Origin: Candidatus Brocadiaceae bacterium
GTDB lineage: Bacteria; Planctomycetota; MHYJ01; JACQXL01; CAKKQI01
Reading direction: 5' to 3'
Length of the DNA stretch: 10,053 bases
Assembly (NCBI GenBank): GCA_919901895.1
Contig: CAKKQI010000442.1
Coordinates: 1 to 10,053, forward strand
Below the pieces are notes generated by a model. It had not been told where the DNA came from. It saw nothing but the letters and a program-made list of their open reading frames with translations, and did not search any database. Made by a program: the position numbers and the translations under genes. Of the stretch, positions 1 to 5,837 are shown one piece after another. Position 1 is the stretch's first letter. Every line of letters starts with the position of its first letter.

Positions 1-42
1 ATGGGTGGTATGGGCGGTATGGGCGGCGGAATGCCTTATTAA
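1..42 (+). CDS. groEL: Chaperonin GroEL, C-terminal tail only (first of two tandem copies)
   Basis: The first 14 codons, in frame 1, read as Gly-Gly-Met repeats followed by Met-Pro-Tyr and a TAA stop. This flexible tail is typical of canonical GroEL subunits, where it projects into the folding cavity from the equatorial domain. The rest of the gene lies upstream of the window, so nothing can be said about its active site. A second groEL begins 46 bases downstream with no terminator hairpin between, so the two are probably cotranscribed. The tail alone makes the call quite safe, because few other bacterial proteins end in repeated GGM. Confidence 0.88.
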   Translation: MGGMGGMGGGMPY

Positions 43-88
43 TAAAAGATGATCCGATTACTCTGTATAATTATTAGGAGAACCGACT

Positions 89-1705
89 ATGGCTAAACAA
101 TTAATGTTTGACGAAGAGGCCAGGCAGAAAATCCAGAAAGGCGTCAATGCCGTTACCGAGGTAATGAGGATAACACTTGGCCCGAGCGGCCGCAATGTCA
201 TCCTGGAAAAAAAATTCGGCGCACCGGAATCAATTAAAGACGGCAATGATATTTCTAAGGAAATAGAACTGGTTGACCCTTTTGAAAATATGGGAGCTAA
301 AATGGTGGCCGAAGCCGCCTCCAGAACCTCCGATGTGGTCGGCGATGGAACCACGACTGCAGCGGTTTTGACCAGGGCCCTTTATGAAGAAGGGTTGAAA
401 TATCTGGCCGCCGGCGCAAACCCGATGCTGATTAAAAAGGGAATTGACCGGGCCGTTCAAACCGTTACCACCGAATTAAAAAAAATGAGCCGGCCGATAA
501 AAAATAAAACTGATTACCAACGCATCGCAACCATTTCAGCTCACTACTCCGATTTAATCGGACAACTGGTAGCTGATGCGATGGAAAAAGTGGGGACCGA
601 AGGAACTATTACCGTAGAAGAAGGAAAAGGCCGTGAAACAACCCTGGAATTCGTTGAAGGATTACAATTTGATAAAGGTTACCTCTCGCCTTATTTTATC
701 AATAACCCGGAAACACTTACCTGTACGCTGGATGATAGTTATATTCTTCTTTATGAAAAGAAAATTTCTAATGTTCAGGAAATATTGCCTTTATTAGAAG
801 CCGTCCATCAAACCGGCCGGCCTCTTTTAATTATTGCCGAAGAGGTGGAAGGCGAAGCGTTAACTTCCTTAATTCTTAATAAACTTAACGGAATTTTGCG
901 GGTGGCGGCCACCAAGGCGCCGGCCTTCGGCGACCGTAAAAAAGCGATGCTGGAGGATATCGCCGTTCTGACCGGCGGCCGGCTTATCTCCGATGAATTA
1001 GGGCTTAAACTGGAAAACATCACGCTGGATGACCTGGGACGGGCTCAGACCGTTCGTTGTGAAAAAGAAAATACCGCTATTGTCGGCGGCCAGGGCGACA
1101 AAAAGAAAATTGAAGAACGGATTCAACAGATCCGAAACCAGATCAAACAAACTACCTCGGATTATGACCGGGAAAAATTAGAAGAACGGTTGGCTAAATT
1201 AACCGGCGGCGTGGCCGTCATCAAAGTGGGCGCGCTGATGGAATCGGTGCTTAAAGAAAAAAAGGCGCTGGTTAATAATGCCGTTCATTCGGCTCAGGCC
1301 GCGCGCGAGGAAGGAATCCTGCCGGGCGGCGGAACGGCTTATTTGAAAACCATTCCGGTAATTAATAATCTGGCCGCGGCCACCGGAGATGAAAACGAAA
1401 AATTCGGAATTAATATTGTCGCCCGGGCCCTGGATGTCCCGTTAAAACAAATCGCGGCTAATGCCGGTTTTGACGGCGGCATTATCGTTGAGGAACTTAA
1501 AGAACGAAACGAACCGCATCTCGGCTTTGATGCCGTTTCCGGCAAATTCGTCAATATGCTGGAGACCGGAATAATTGATTCCACTAAATTTCTCCGGGTC
1601 GCGTTACAGAATGCAGCCAGTATCGCCGGCCTGATGCTTACTTCCTGCACACTCGTAACGGATCTGAAAGAAAAGAAGAAAAAGATTGAAGGCAGCGTCA
1701 GGTAA
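89..1705 (+). CDS. groEL: Divergent second GroEL-type chaperonin (60 kDa), probable slow or inactive ATPase
   Basis: A full-length group I chaperonin of 538 residues; the family normally has about 540-550. The ATG follows a TAGGAG ribosome site at 75-80 with 8 bases of spacing. Conserved equatorial elements are the TLGP loop (29-32), KDG with D51 (E. coli D52) and GDGTTTA (85-91, D86 = E. coli D87). The apical GYLSPYF stretch and the hydrophobic helix positions that bind substrate and GroES are kept (E. coli Y199, Y203, F204, L234, L237, L259, V263, V264 equivalents). Three departures stand out. N397 replaces the catalytic D398 (AAT at 1277-1279). S154 and L394 replace the D155/R395 salt-bridge pair. 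The protein ends in a lysine-rich tail instead of GGM repeats. I infer a paralogue with altered ATP cycling that may work alone or in mixed rings with the upstream GroEL. The family is certain; the functional change is inferred from an alignment made from memory. Confidence 0.96.
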   Translation: MAKQLMFDEEARQKIQKGVNAVTEVMRITLGPSGRNVILEKKFGAPESIKDGNDISKEIELVDPFENMGAKMVAEAASRTSDVVGDGTTTAAVLTRALYEEGLKYLAAGANPMLIKKGIDRAVQTVTTELKKMSRPIKNKTDYQRIATISAHYSDLIGQLVADAMEKVGTEGTITVEEGKGRETTLEFVEGLQFDKGYLSPYFINNPETLTCTLDDSYILLYEKKISNVQEILPLLEAVHQTGRPLLIIAEEVEGEALTSLILNKLNGILRVAATKAPAFGDRKKAMLEDIAVLTGGRLISDELGLKLENITLDDLGRAQTVRCEKENTAIVGGQGDKKKIEERIQQIRNQIKQTTSDYDREKLEERLAKLTGGVAVIKVGALMESVLKEKKALVNNAVHSAQAAREEGILPGGGTAYLKTIPVINNLAAATGDENEKFGINIVARALDVPLKQIAANAGFDGGIIVEELKERNEPHLGFDAVSGKFVNMLETGIIDSTKFLRVALQNAASIAGLMLTSCTLVTDLKEKKKKIEGSVR

Positions 1706-1870
1706 TGGATAATTCTTGGAACTCTTAGATGCCGATCTATTACAGAGCCAGAGAAACTTAGCGAATGACTATCGCAAAATAAGCACTCCTGTTTACTTAA
1801 AATCATCCACTCCTCGTTATCGGTGCTGGTCTGTGAAAAAATTTGCGCCCCTTTGTGAAATATATAAATT

Positions 1871-2965
1871 ATGCGTGATTATTATGAAATTTTAGGAGTC
1901 CCCAAAACCGCTTCAACCGAGGACATCAAAAAATCGTTTCGCCAGTTAGCGTTAAAATACCATCCGGACCGGAATCCCGATAACAAAGAAGAAAACGAGA
2001 AAAAATTTAAAGAAATCGCCGAGGCGTATGAAATATTAAGTGACCAGGAAAAACGGGCCGGTTACGACCGGTTTGGCCACGAGGGGTTAAAAGGATTCAC
2101 CAGCCGCGGGTTCACCGGTTTTGAAGATATTTTTGAAACCTTTCAGGATGTTTTCAGCGGTAATAGCATCTTTGACGGTTTTTTTGGGGGCACTCAACGC
2201 GGTCACCGGAACCGTCCGAGTGGAACGCATTTACGGGTAGAAATTACTATTTCTTTTAAAGAAGCCGCAACCGGAACGAACAAAACCATTACACTAAAAC
2301 GGAATGAAATCTGTGCGGCCTGCTCGGGCCGGGGCGCTAAGGGTAAAGATGCTATTATTGCTTGCTCCACCTGTCACGGACACGGCGTAATTATCCAGGG
2401 ACAGGGATTTTTCAGCATTCAATCTACCTGCCCGCGCTGCCAGGGCCAAGGTGAAATGATTAAAACACCCTGCTCGGTTTGCCAGGGCACCGGCCGGGTA
2501 CGTAAAGAAAAGGAAATTACCGTTAAAATTCCGGCCGGGATTGAAGATGGAACCCGGATGCGCATTACCCGTGAGGGTGAACCATCCCGTGATGGTTCGG
2601 TGCGCGGAGACCTTTATTGCGATATTTTCGTGGCACCCGACCAGGTTTTTGAGCGGCACGGAAACGACCTTATTTATGAGTTGCCGGTTTCGTTTACTCA
2701 GGCAACTTTCGGGACCGAGGTAAACATTCCAACTCTGGATGGACCGGTTTCGCTAAAAATAATAAGCGGGACAAAAAGCGGCGAAATCATCACCGTTAAA
2801 AAACACGGCCTGCCTGACATCCACAGTCATCATAAAGGCAATTTATTAGTTCGGGTGATAATTGAAACGCCGGCCGGGATTTCCTCTGAACAGGAAAAAA
2901 TTTTAAAAGAGTTTGCCAAAACCGAAGATTATAGTACAATAAACGTCCCCCGAAAAATAAGATAG
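1871..2965 (+). CDS. dnaJ: Chaperone protein DnaJ (type I Hsp40)
   Basis: Cytoplasmic co-chaperone that delivers unfolded proteins to DnaK and stimulates its ATPase. The 364-residue protein has all type I parts in order. The J-domain (about 1-66) carries the HPD triad at 31-33. A Gly/Phe-rich linker (about 69-107) follows. The zinc domain has four CxxCxGxG-type motifs (C148/C151, C165/C168, C187/C190, C201/C204). The C-terminal substrate-binding beta domains run to the end. The start is fixed by the classic [10 protein letters not shown] opening and an in-frame TAA at 1865-1867, two codons upstream. No Shine-Dalgarno sequence precedes it; the leader is AT-rich. The 165-base gap after groEL2 shows no terminator and no convincing promoter. 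grpE follows after 16 bases, so these two are an operon. dnaK is not in view, and dnaJ before grpE is not the commonest order. Confidence 0.98.
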   Translation: MRDYYEILGVPKTASTEDIKKSFRQLALKYHPDRNPDNKEENEKKFKEIAEAYEILSDQEKRAGYDRFGHEGLKGFTSRGFTGFEDIFETFQDVFSGNSIFDGFFGGTQRGHRNRPSGTHLRVEITISFKEAATGTNKTITLKRNEICAACSGRGAKGKDAIIACSTCHGHGVIIQGQGFFSIQSTCPRCQGQGEMIKTPCSVCQGTGRVRKEKEITVKIPAGIEDGTRMRITREGEPSRDGSVRGDLYCDIFVAPDQVFERHGNDLIYELPVSFTQATFGTEVNIPTLDGPVSLKIISGTKSGEIITVKKHGLPDIHSHHKGNLLVRVIIETPAGISSEQEKILKEFAKTEDYSTINVPRKIR

Positions 2966-2981
2966 TTACCGGGGAAATTTT

Positions 2982-3623
2982 ATGCAACAGAAAAAGAAAG
3001 AAACACCTGAATCGGAAAAACTAAACCGAGCAAAACAGGGAAATGACCGCGAAGACGAACCCGGGAAAATACCGGCTGAAACTCCCGCCGGCCCGGTCTG
3101 CGAAACGGTTCAGGAGGAAGAAACAATCCTTGCCCGGAAACTTCAGAAAGAAATAGACGAATTGAAAAAATTAGCCCTGGAACGCGATGAATTCCTGGCC
3201 ATGCTCCAGCGAGTTCAGGCCGATTTTTCGAATTATCAAAAAAGGAGCCGGCAGGAAAAAATTTGCTGGGAACAATACCGGGATGAAGAGATCCTGAAAG
3301 AATTATTGCCGGCTTTTGATAATCTGGAACGAACTGTTAAAATAAAATGCGAATCCCGGGACGCCGTTTGTCTTCAAGAAGGAATTGACTTAACCGAAAA
3401 AGAAATTTTTCGGATTCTGGAAAAACGCAAGGTGATCCGGATAAAAACAATCGGGGAAAAATTTAATCCGGCTCGGCACGAAGCCGTCGGGATTAGGGAA
3501 ACCGTTGAGTCTGAACCGGGAATAATTGTAGAGGAAATCAGGGCGGGTTATCTTTTACAGGAGCGGATTCTGCGTCCGGCCCAGGTAATAATTTCAGCTA
3601 ACCCGCAACAACAAAAGTTATGA
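2982..3623 (+). CDS. grpE: Nucleotide exchange factor GrpE
   Basis: GrpE releases ADP from DnaK and completes the Hsp70 cycle with DnaJ. The 213-residue protein has a charged, disordered N-terminus (1-42) and a long helix or coiled coil (about 43-105) used for dimerisation. It then has the ELLPAFDNLER signature (107-117), the GEKFNPARHEAV segment (158-169) and the C-terminal beta-wing motif GYLLQERILRPAQV (189-202), which contacts DnaK. The ATG lies 16 bases after the dnaJ stop, with a GGGGA ribosome site at 2971-2975. Pairing with dnaJ implies stoichiometric expression for a DnaK encoded elsewhere. No CIRCE operator (TTAGCACTC-N9-GAGTGCTAA) is visible before the pair. Three cysteines (40, 123, 130) are a minor oddity. 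Identification is secure. Confidence 0.97.
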   Translation: MQQKKKETPESEKLNRAKQGNDREDEPGKIPAETPAGPVCETVQEEETILARKLQKEIDELKKLALERDEFLAMLQRVQADFSNYQKRSRQEKICWEQYRDEEILKELLPAFDNLERTVKIKCESRDAVCLQEGIDLTEKEIFRILEKRKVIRIKTIGEKFNPARHEAVGIRETVESEPGIIVEEIRAGYLLQERILRPAQVIISANPQQQKL

Positions 3624-3698
3624 ACCACTAGGCTTGACCTTAAATTCCGCTAATATTTCGGGATTTCATTTATTTCGCGTTTTCGTGTTAAAAAATTG

Positions 3699-3727
3699 TT
3701 GACAGAGTTTCTTAAATACGTTATTCT
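3699..3727 (+). promoter_or_regulatory. Sigma-70-type promoter for the membrane-protein/rpmB unit
   Basis: TTGACA at 3699-3704 is a perfect -35 match. A 17-base spacer separates it from TATTCT at 3722-3727, a four-of-six -10 match. Transcription would begin near 3734, giving a leader of about 108 bases before the ATG at 3842. It lies in the 218-base gap after grpE, where no terminator hairpin is visible, so some readthrough from grpE is possible. Confidence 0.7.
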
Positions 3728-3775
3728 AATAAGCAAAATTTGGCATAGTAAATTTTCGTAAAAGAAATAATACGA

Positions 3776-3823
3776 TCACCCCGCCATGCGGTGAGGTCCA
3801 ATTCGTCCCGATGTATATCGGGG
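3776..3823 (+). repeat. Two small hairpins in the 5' leader of the membrane-protein gene
   Basis: The first hairpin pairs TCACC..GC (3776-3784) with GCGGTGA (3788-3794) around a CAT loop, with a two-base CC bulge. The second pairs CCCGAT (3807-3812) with ATCGGG (3817-3822) around a four-base loop, extendable by a T-G wobble. The second resembles the CCCG/CGGG palindromes found elsewhere in the window. Both lie between the promoter and the AGGAGG ribosome site (3832-3837). They could be palindromic repeats or a translational control leader; neither is followed by a T-run, so they are not terminators. Confidence 0.55.
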
Positions 3824-3841
3824 CTCAGATGAGGAGGAATT

Positions 3842-4915
3842 ATGCGAGAACTAAAAGGTAATTGGCGTGATATTTTTAACGGATTTTCCGTTGCCCTGGA
3901 CTTTAAAAAATTATTAGCCGGGTTTATCGGAATGGTGTTAACTCTGGTGGTGGTTGGCGGTATCCCTTTTTTAACCACTTCTTATAAATTAACACCCAAT
4001 AACTTTTCAGCCGTCTGGACTAATTACGGTTATGCCTGGACCGAAATTTTAAATTTTCCCTGGTGGAAAAGTACCTTAATAATTGCCAGCGTTTATTTTT
4101 TGACATTGCTAATCTGGTCTTATTTCGGCGGAGTCATCAGCCGGATTGCGGCGGTAAACCTAACCAAAGACGAAGGGTTGGAGTTTTCCAAAGCGCTTTC
4201 TTTCGGCACCCAAAAATACCTGTCTTATTTTTTCCCCTGGATTATCCCCGTCATCGGTTTTCTTTTCTTTTGGCTGTGTAATTTCGCCGGCGGGTTAGTC
4301 GGGCAAATTCCGGTAATCGGCGAATTTTTGGTCGTCCTATTTTTACCGTTGGCTATTCTTTCCGGTTTTATTATGGTTTTTATTGCCGTGGGGTTTGTTT
4401 TTGGTGGATGTTTATTTACGCCGACTATCAGCGTGGAAGGAAGCGATAGTTTTGATGCGATTAGCCGGAGTTTTTCTTACCTTTACGCCCGGCCGTGGCA
4501 TTATATTTTTTACCAAATCACCTCTCTTGTTTACGGCGTAATCACGACGGCTTTCGTCTGGACCTTCGGTCTTTTAATGCTCTGGACCGCTTTCCGGGCT
4601 GTTCATTCAGGGATGGGAGACAAGTTCAGGCAAATGTTCATCGTACTTGAGGGCGGGCAAGAAACTATTCCGCTCACGGTCCAAATTTCTGCTTATATTA
4701 TGGGGATCTGGTTAATCCTTATCCTTGGATTGATGCTGGCTTATGTTATTTCTTATAAATATACCTCGCAAAGTATCATTTACCTTTTGATGAGAAAGAA
4801 AGTAGATGATATTGATGTCAAAGAGATCTACGAAGAAACGGAAGAAGAACTGCCTTTAACCGGTTCGGATGAACTAAAATCAGAAGAGAAGCCGGTCGAA
4901 ACAGAAACGAAATAA
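3842..4915 (+). CDS. Uncharacterised six-helix integral membrane protein
   Basis: I cannot name a function. The 357-residue protein has about six hydrophobic segments: 24-44, 76-97, 128-152, 158-190 (long, possibly two helices), 220-246 and 285-305. A strongly acidic, probably cytoplasmic tail follows (about 316-357, rich in Glu with Lys). The N-terminal 23 residues are amphipathic, with no signal peptidase site. A segment near 195-220, reading SVEGSDSFDAISRSFSY then RPWHY, strongly resembles a conserved stretch I recall from hypothetical membrane proteins of Planctomycetota and related phyla. The layout is broadly like polytopic proteins such as the glycerophosphodiesterase membrane domain or DUF975 families, but I would not assign either. 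The start is set by an excellent AGGAGG at 3832-3837. It has its own promoter (3699-3727), and rpmB follows after 50 bases. Confidence 0.85.
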   Translation: MRELKGNWRDIFNGFSVALDFKKLLAGFIGMVLTLVVVGGIPFLTTSYKLTPNNFSAVWTNYGYAWTEILNFPWWKSTLIIASVYFLTLLIWSYFGGVISRIAAVNLTKDEGLEFSKALSFGTQKYLSYFFPWIIPVIGFLFFWLCNFAGGLVGQIPVIGEFLVVLFLPLAILSGFIMVFIAVGFVFGGCLFTPTISVEGSDSFDAISRSFSYLYARPWHYIFYQITSLVYGVITTAFVWTFGLLMLWTAFRAVHSGMGDKFRQMFIVLEGGQETIPLTVQISAYIMGIWLILILGLMLAYVISYKYTSQSIIYLLMRKKVDDIDVKEIYEETEEELPLTGSDELKSEEKPVETETK

Positions 4916-4937
4916 AGGCGGCTCCGCCTAAGGCGGA
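4916..4937 (+). repeat. GC-rich palindromic repeat between the membrane-protein gene and rpmB
   Basis: Immediately after the stop codon, three alternating arms read AGGCGG, CCGCCT and AGGCGGA. The 15-base core TCCGCCTAAGGCGGA (4923-4937) is an odd palindrome with a single central base. It is the exact reverse complement of 9057-9071 inside the AsmA-like gene. The middle arm can pair with either neighbour, giving two mutually exclusive hairpins. No T-run follows, so it is not a classic terminator, and rpmB starts only 28 bases later. Confidence 0.75.
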
Positions 4938-4965
4938 TTATCACCGCTTATACAAGGAAGAATCT

Positions 4966-5229
4966 ATGTCTCAAGTTTGCACCATCTGCGGTAAAACAAG
5001 ATCAGTTGGTCACCAGATTGTCCGCCGGGGGTTAGCCAAGAAAAAAGGCGGGGTCGGTAAAAAAATTAGCGGTATTACCAAACGTGTTTTTAGACCGAAT
5101 CTGCAAAAAATCAGGGTCTTAATTAACGGACGAACTGAACGCTTAAGAGTCTGCACTTCCTGCATTAAAGCCGGGAAAATCACCAAGCCACCGATAAAAT
5201 CGGGGCAAACCACCGATAAAATTTCCTAA
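4966..5229 (+). CDS. rpmB: 50S ribosomal protein bL28, zinc-ribbon form
   Basis: Structural protein of the large ribosomal subunit. The 87-residue product opens MSQVCTICGK and contains the family signature TKRVFRPNLQKIRV (38-51) and the C-terminal RVCTSCIKAGK block. Two Cys pairs (C5/C8 and C63/C66) form the four-cysteine zinc site of the C+ form of L28; many bacteria carry a cysteine-free paralogue used in zinc shortage. It is longer than typical 60-78-residue versions. The extra length is a Lys/Gly-rich loop (about 22-37) before the signature and a short polar C-terminal extension. An AAGGAAG ribosome site (4954-4960) precedes the ATG. It is probably cotranscribed with the membrane-protein gene from 3699-3727. 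Confidence 0.96.
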   Translation: MSQVCTICGKTRSVGHQIVRRGLAKKKGGVGKKISGITKRVFRPNLQKIRVLINGRTERLRVCTSCIKAGKITKPPIKSGQTTDKIS

Positions 5230-5337
5230 GAGCGCTGGTTTCAACCCGCCTTCTTTACTCTTTCTCTTTTCCCGCCTCTTTTGTTCAAACATTTTTTATA
5301 TTTATTGGCTAACTTGTTGTTAATAGAACATCTCAGT

Positions 5338-5365
5338 GTCGTGACGACCCCGTTATTCAACGGGG
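5338..5365 (+). repeat. Two adjacent palindromes in the rpmB-argS spacer
   Basis: GTCGTGACGAC (5338-5348) is an odd palindrome with one central base. It is followed by CCCCGTT (5348-5354) and AACGGGG (5359-5365), a seven-base-pair hairpin with an ATTC loop. The two share a C at 5348. No T-run follows the second stem, so termination is unlikely. They belong in style with the other short GC-rich palindromes of the window, though the first could alternatively be a protein-binding site. Confidence 0.6.
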
Positions 5366-5476
5366 CAAGCTCTTTGCGGAACGCCAAAATCAATATAATG
5401 AAAAAAATAACTGTGGCACGGGAATGGGACCCACCCCGCAACTACGGGATTAAGAGCCTTCCTAAAACCTCGAGGG

Positions 5477-5537
5477 TAGAAACATCCCGCCTCGGCGGGA
5501 CAGACCTGTTTCTATTCATTATTTCGGGTCTCCCGCC
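5477..5537 (+). repeat. Overlapping, mutually exclusive inverted repeats
   Basis: Structure A has an outer stem TAGAAACA (5477-5484) / TGTTTCTA (5507-5514) and an inner stem TCCCGCC (5485-5491) / GGCGGGA (5494-5500), with CAGACC bulged. Structure B pairs the same GGCGGGA plus GACC (5494-5506, two-base bulge) with GGTCTCCCGCC (5527-5537), an 11-base-pair stem. The GGCGGGA arm cannot be in both. This is either two overlapping palindromic repeats or a switch-like RNA. The nearest T-run (5560-5564) is 22 bases past structure B, too far for a classic terminator. Confidence 0.65.
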
Positions 5538-5591
5538 AGGACAGGACGAAATTACCCTCTTTTTAGGATAGGTTCTATGTCTAAATTTAAT

Positions 5592-5620
5592 TTGATAAAC
5601 ATCAGCGAAGATAGTATAAT
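5592..5620 (+). promoter_or_regulatory. Near-consensus sigma-70-type promoter for argS
   Basis: TTGATA (5592-5597, five of six) and a perfect TATAAT (5615-5620) are separated by 17 bases. Transcription would begin near 5627, about 210 bases upstream of the argS start. The inverted-repeat element at 5632-5783 begins only a few bases inside the predicted transcript. This is the best -35/-10 pair in the window. Confidence 0.72.
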
Positions 5621-5631
5621 AAATAAAAATC

Positions 5632-5783
5632 GTAAGCGTTCACGGAGTGACCCAAAAGTGTCATTCTGAGCCCGTAGGGCGAAGAATCTCTGCCCAGAAC
5701 CGCAATAAAAATGAGATTCTTCACTCCTCTTCGCTCCGTTCAGAATGACAGGCAGGGTTTTTGGACACCCCGTAAACGCTTAC
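5632..5783. mobile_element. MITE-like nested inverted-repeat element in the argS leader
   Basis: The outer arms GTAAGCGTTCACGGAGTG (5632-5649) and CACCCCGTAAACGCTTAC (5766-5783) are inverted copies, with 16 of 18 positions matching. Inside them, TGTCATTCTGAG...GAAGAATCTC (5659-5690) is mirrored by GAGATTCTTC...CAGAATGACA (5713-5750), leaving a 22-base loop. The right half is longer by about 12 bases. There is no transposase frame, so if mobile it is non-autonomous. I recall CATTCTGAG...GAAGAATCT-type repeats as common dispersed elements in several bacterial phyla; that is memory, not a search. No clear target-site duplication is visible. In the predicted argS mRNA it would fold into a long hairpin. 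Confidence 0.75.
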
Positions 5784-5792
5784 TAAAAATCC

Positions 5793-5818
5793 TGCCTGCA
5801 TGAGACCACGCACAGGCA
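5793..5818 (+). repeat. Small inverted repeat just upstream of argS
   Basis: TGCCTG (5793-5798) and CAGGCA (5813-5818) are complementary arms around 14 bases. They lie 10 bases after the MITE-like element and 19 bases before the argS ATG, in a leader that otherwise ends in an AT-rich, SD-less stretch. A hairpin here could affect argS translation, or it may be another palindromic repeat remnant. Confidence 0.4.
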
Positions 5819-5837
5819 ATTATGAAATAATTTTTTT

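Larger units (their letters stand above)
5230..5591. other. Non-coding spacer after rpmB, rich in palindromes
   Basis: No convincing gene is present. A plus-strand frame from 5281 stays open for 96 codons. It starts with TTG, lacks a ribosome site and runs straight through the palindromes, so I treat it as chance. The first 50 bases are pyrimidine-rich. From 5338 onward several hairpin-forming stretches follow one another (listed separately). These include small odd palindromes such as TGGGACCCA (5425-5433), CCTCGAGG (5468-5475) and a CCCG/CGGG hairpin at 5435-5448. No rho-independent terminator for rpmB is obvious. Confidence 0.6.

Noticed and set aside
66..71. TATAAT upstream of the second groEL
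   Set aside because: There is no -35 at 16-18 bases upstream, and the start point would fall inside the ribosome site; cotranscription with the upstream groEL is more likely.
1716..1743. Weak promoter-like TTGGAA-16-TATTAC in the groEL2-dnaJ gap
   Set aside because: Only four of six matches in each box, close to chance for an AT-rich spacer.
1780..1788. TAAGCACTC, eight of nine bases of the left half of a CIRCE operator, before dnaJ
   Set aside because: The required GAGTGCTAA arm nine bases later is absent.
1339..1806. 155-codon minus-strand frame opposite the second groEL
   Set aside because: It is the antisense shadow of a highly conserved coding region, without a ribosome site or a recognisable product.
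5411..5470. Possible tRNA-Lys on the minus strand, from a CTCTTAA anticodon-loop-like string
   Set aside because: No matching 5' acceptor strand, no TTCGA T-loop and no D-arm can be drawn.
5411..5545. Possible cobalamin riboswitch: CCCGCAACT at 5435-5443 preceded by GGGAA, and GCCAGGA at 5535-5541
   Set aside because: The GGTG...AATCC segment, the ACTGT continuation and the full GCCAGGAGACCTGCC box are missing, and the downstream gene is argS with no B12 link.
5281..5571. Open frame of 96 codons, and a nested 57-codon ATG frame from 5398, in the rpmB-argS spacer
   Set aside because: The long frame begins with TTG, neither has a ribosome site, and both read straight through several palindromes; the product resembles no family I know.
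5577..5669. 30-codon ATG frame starting with MSKFNLINIS upstream of argS
   Set aside because: It overlaps the promoter and runs into the inverted-repeat element; length and context do not support a real gene.
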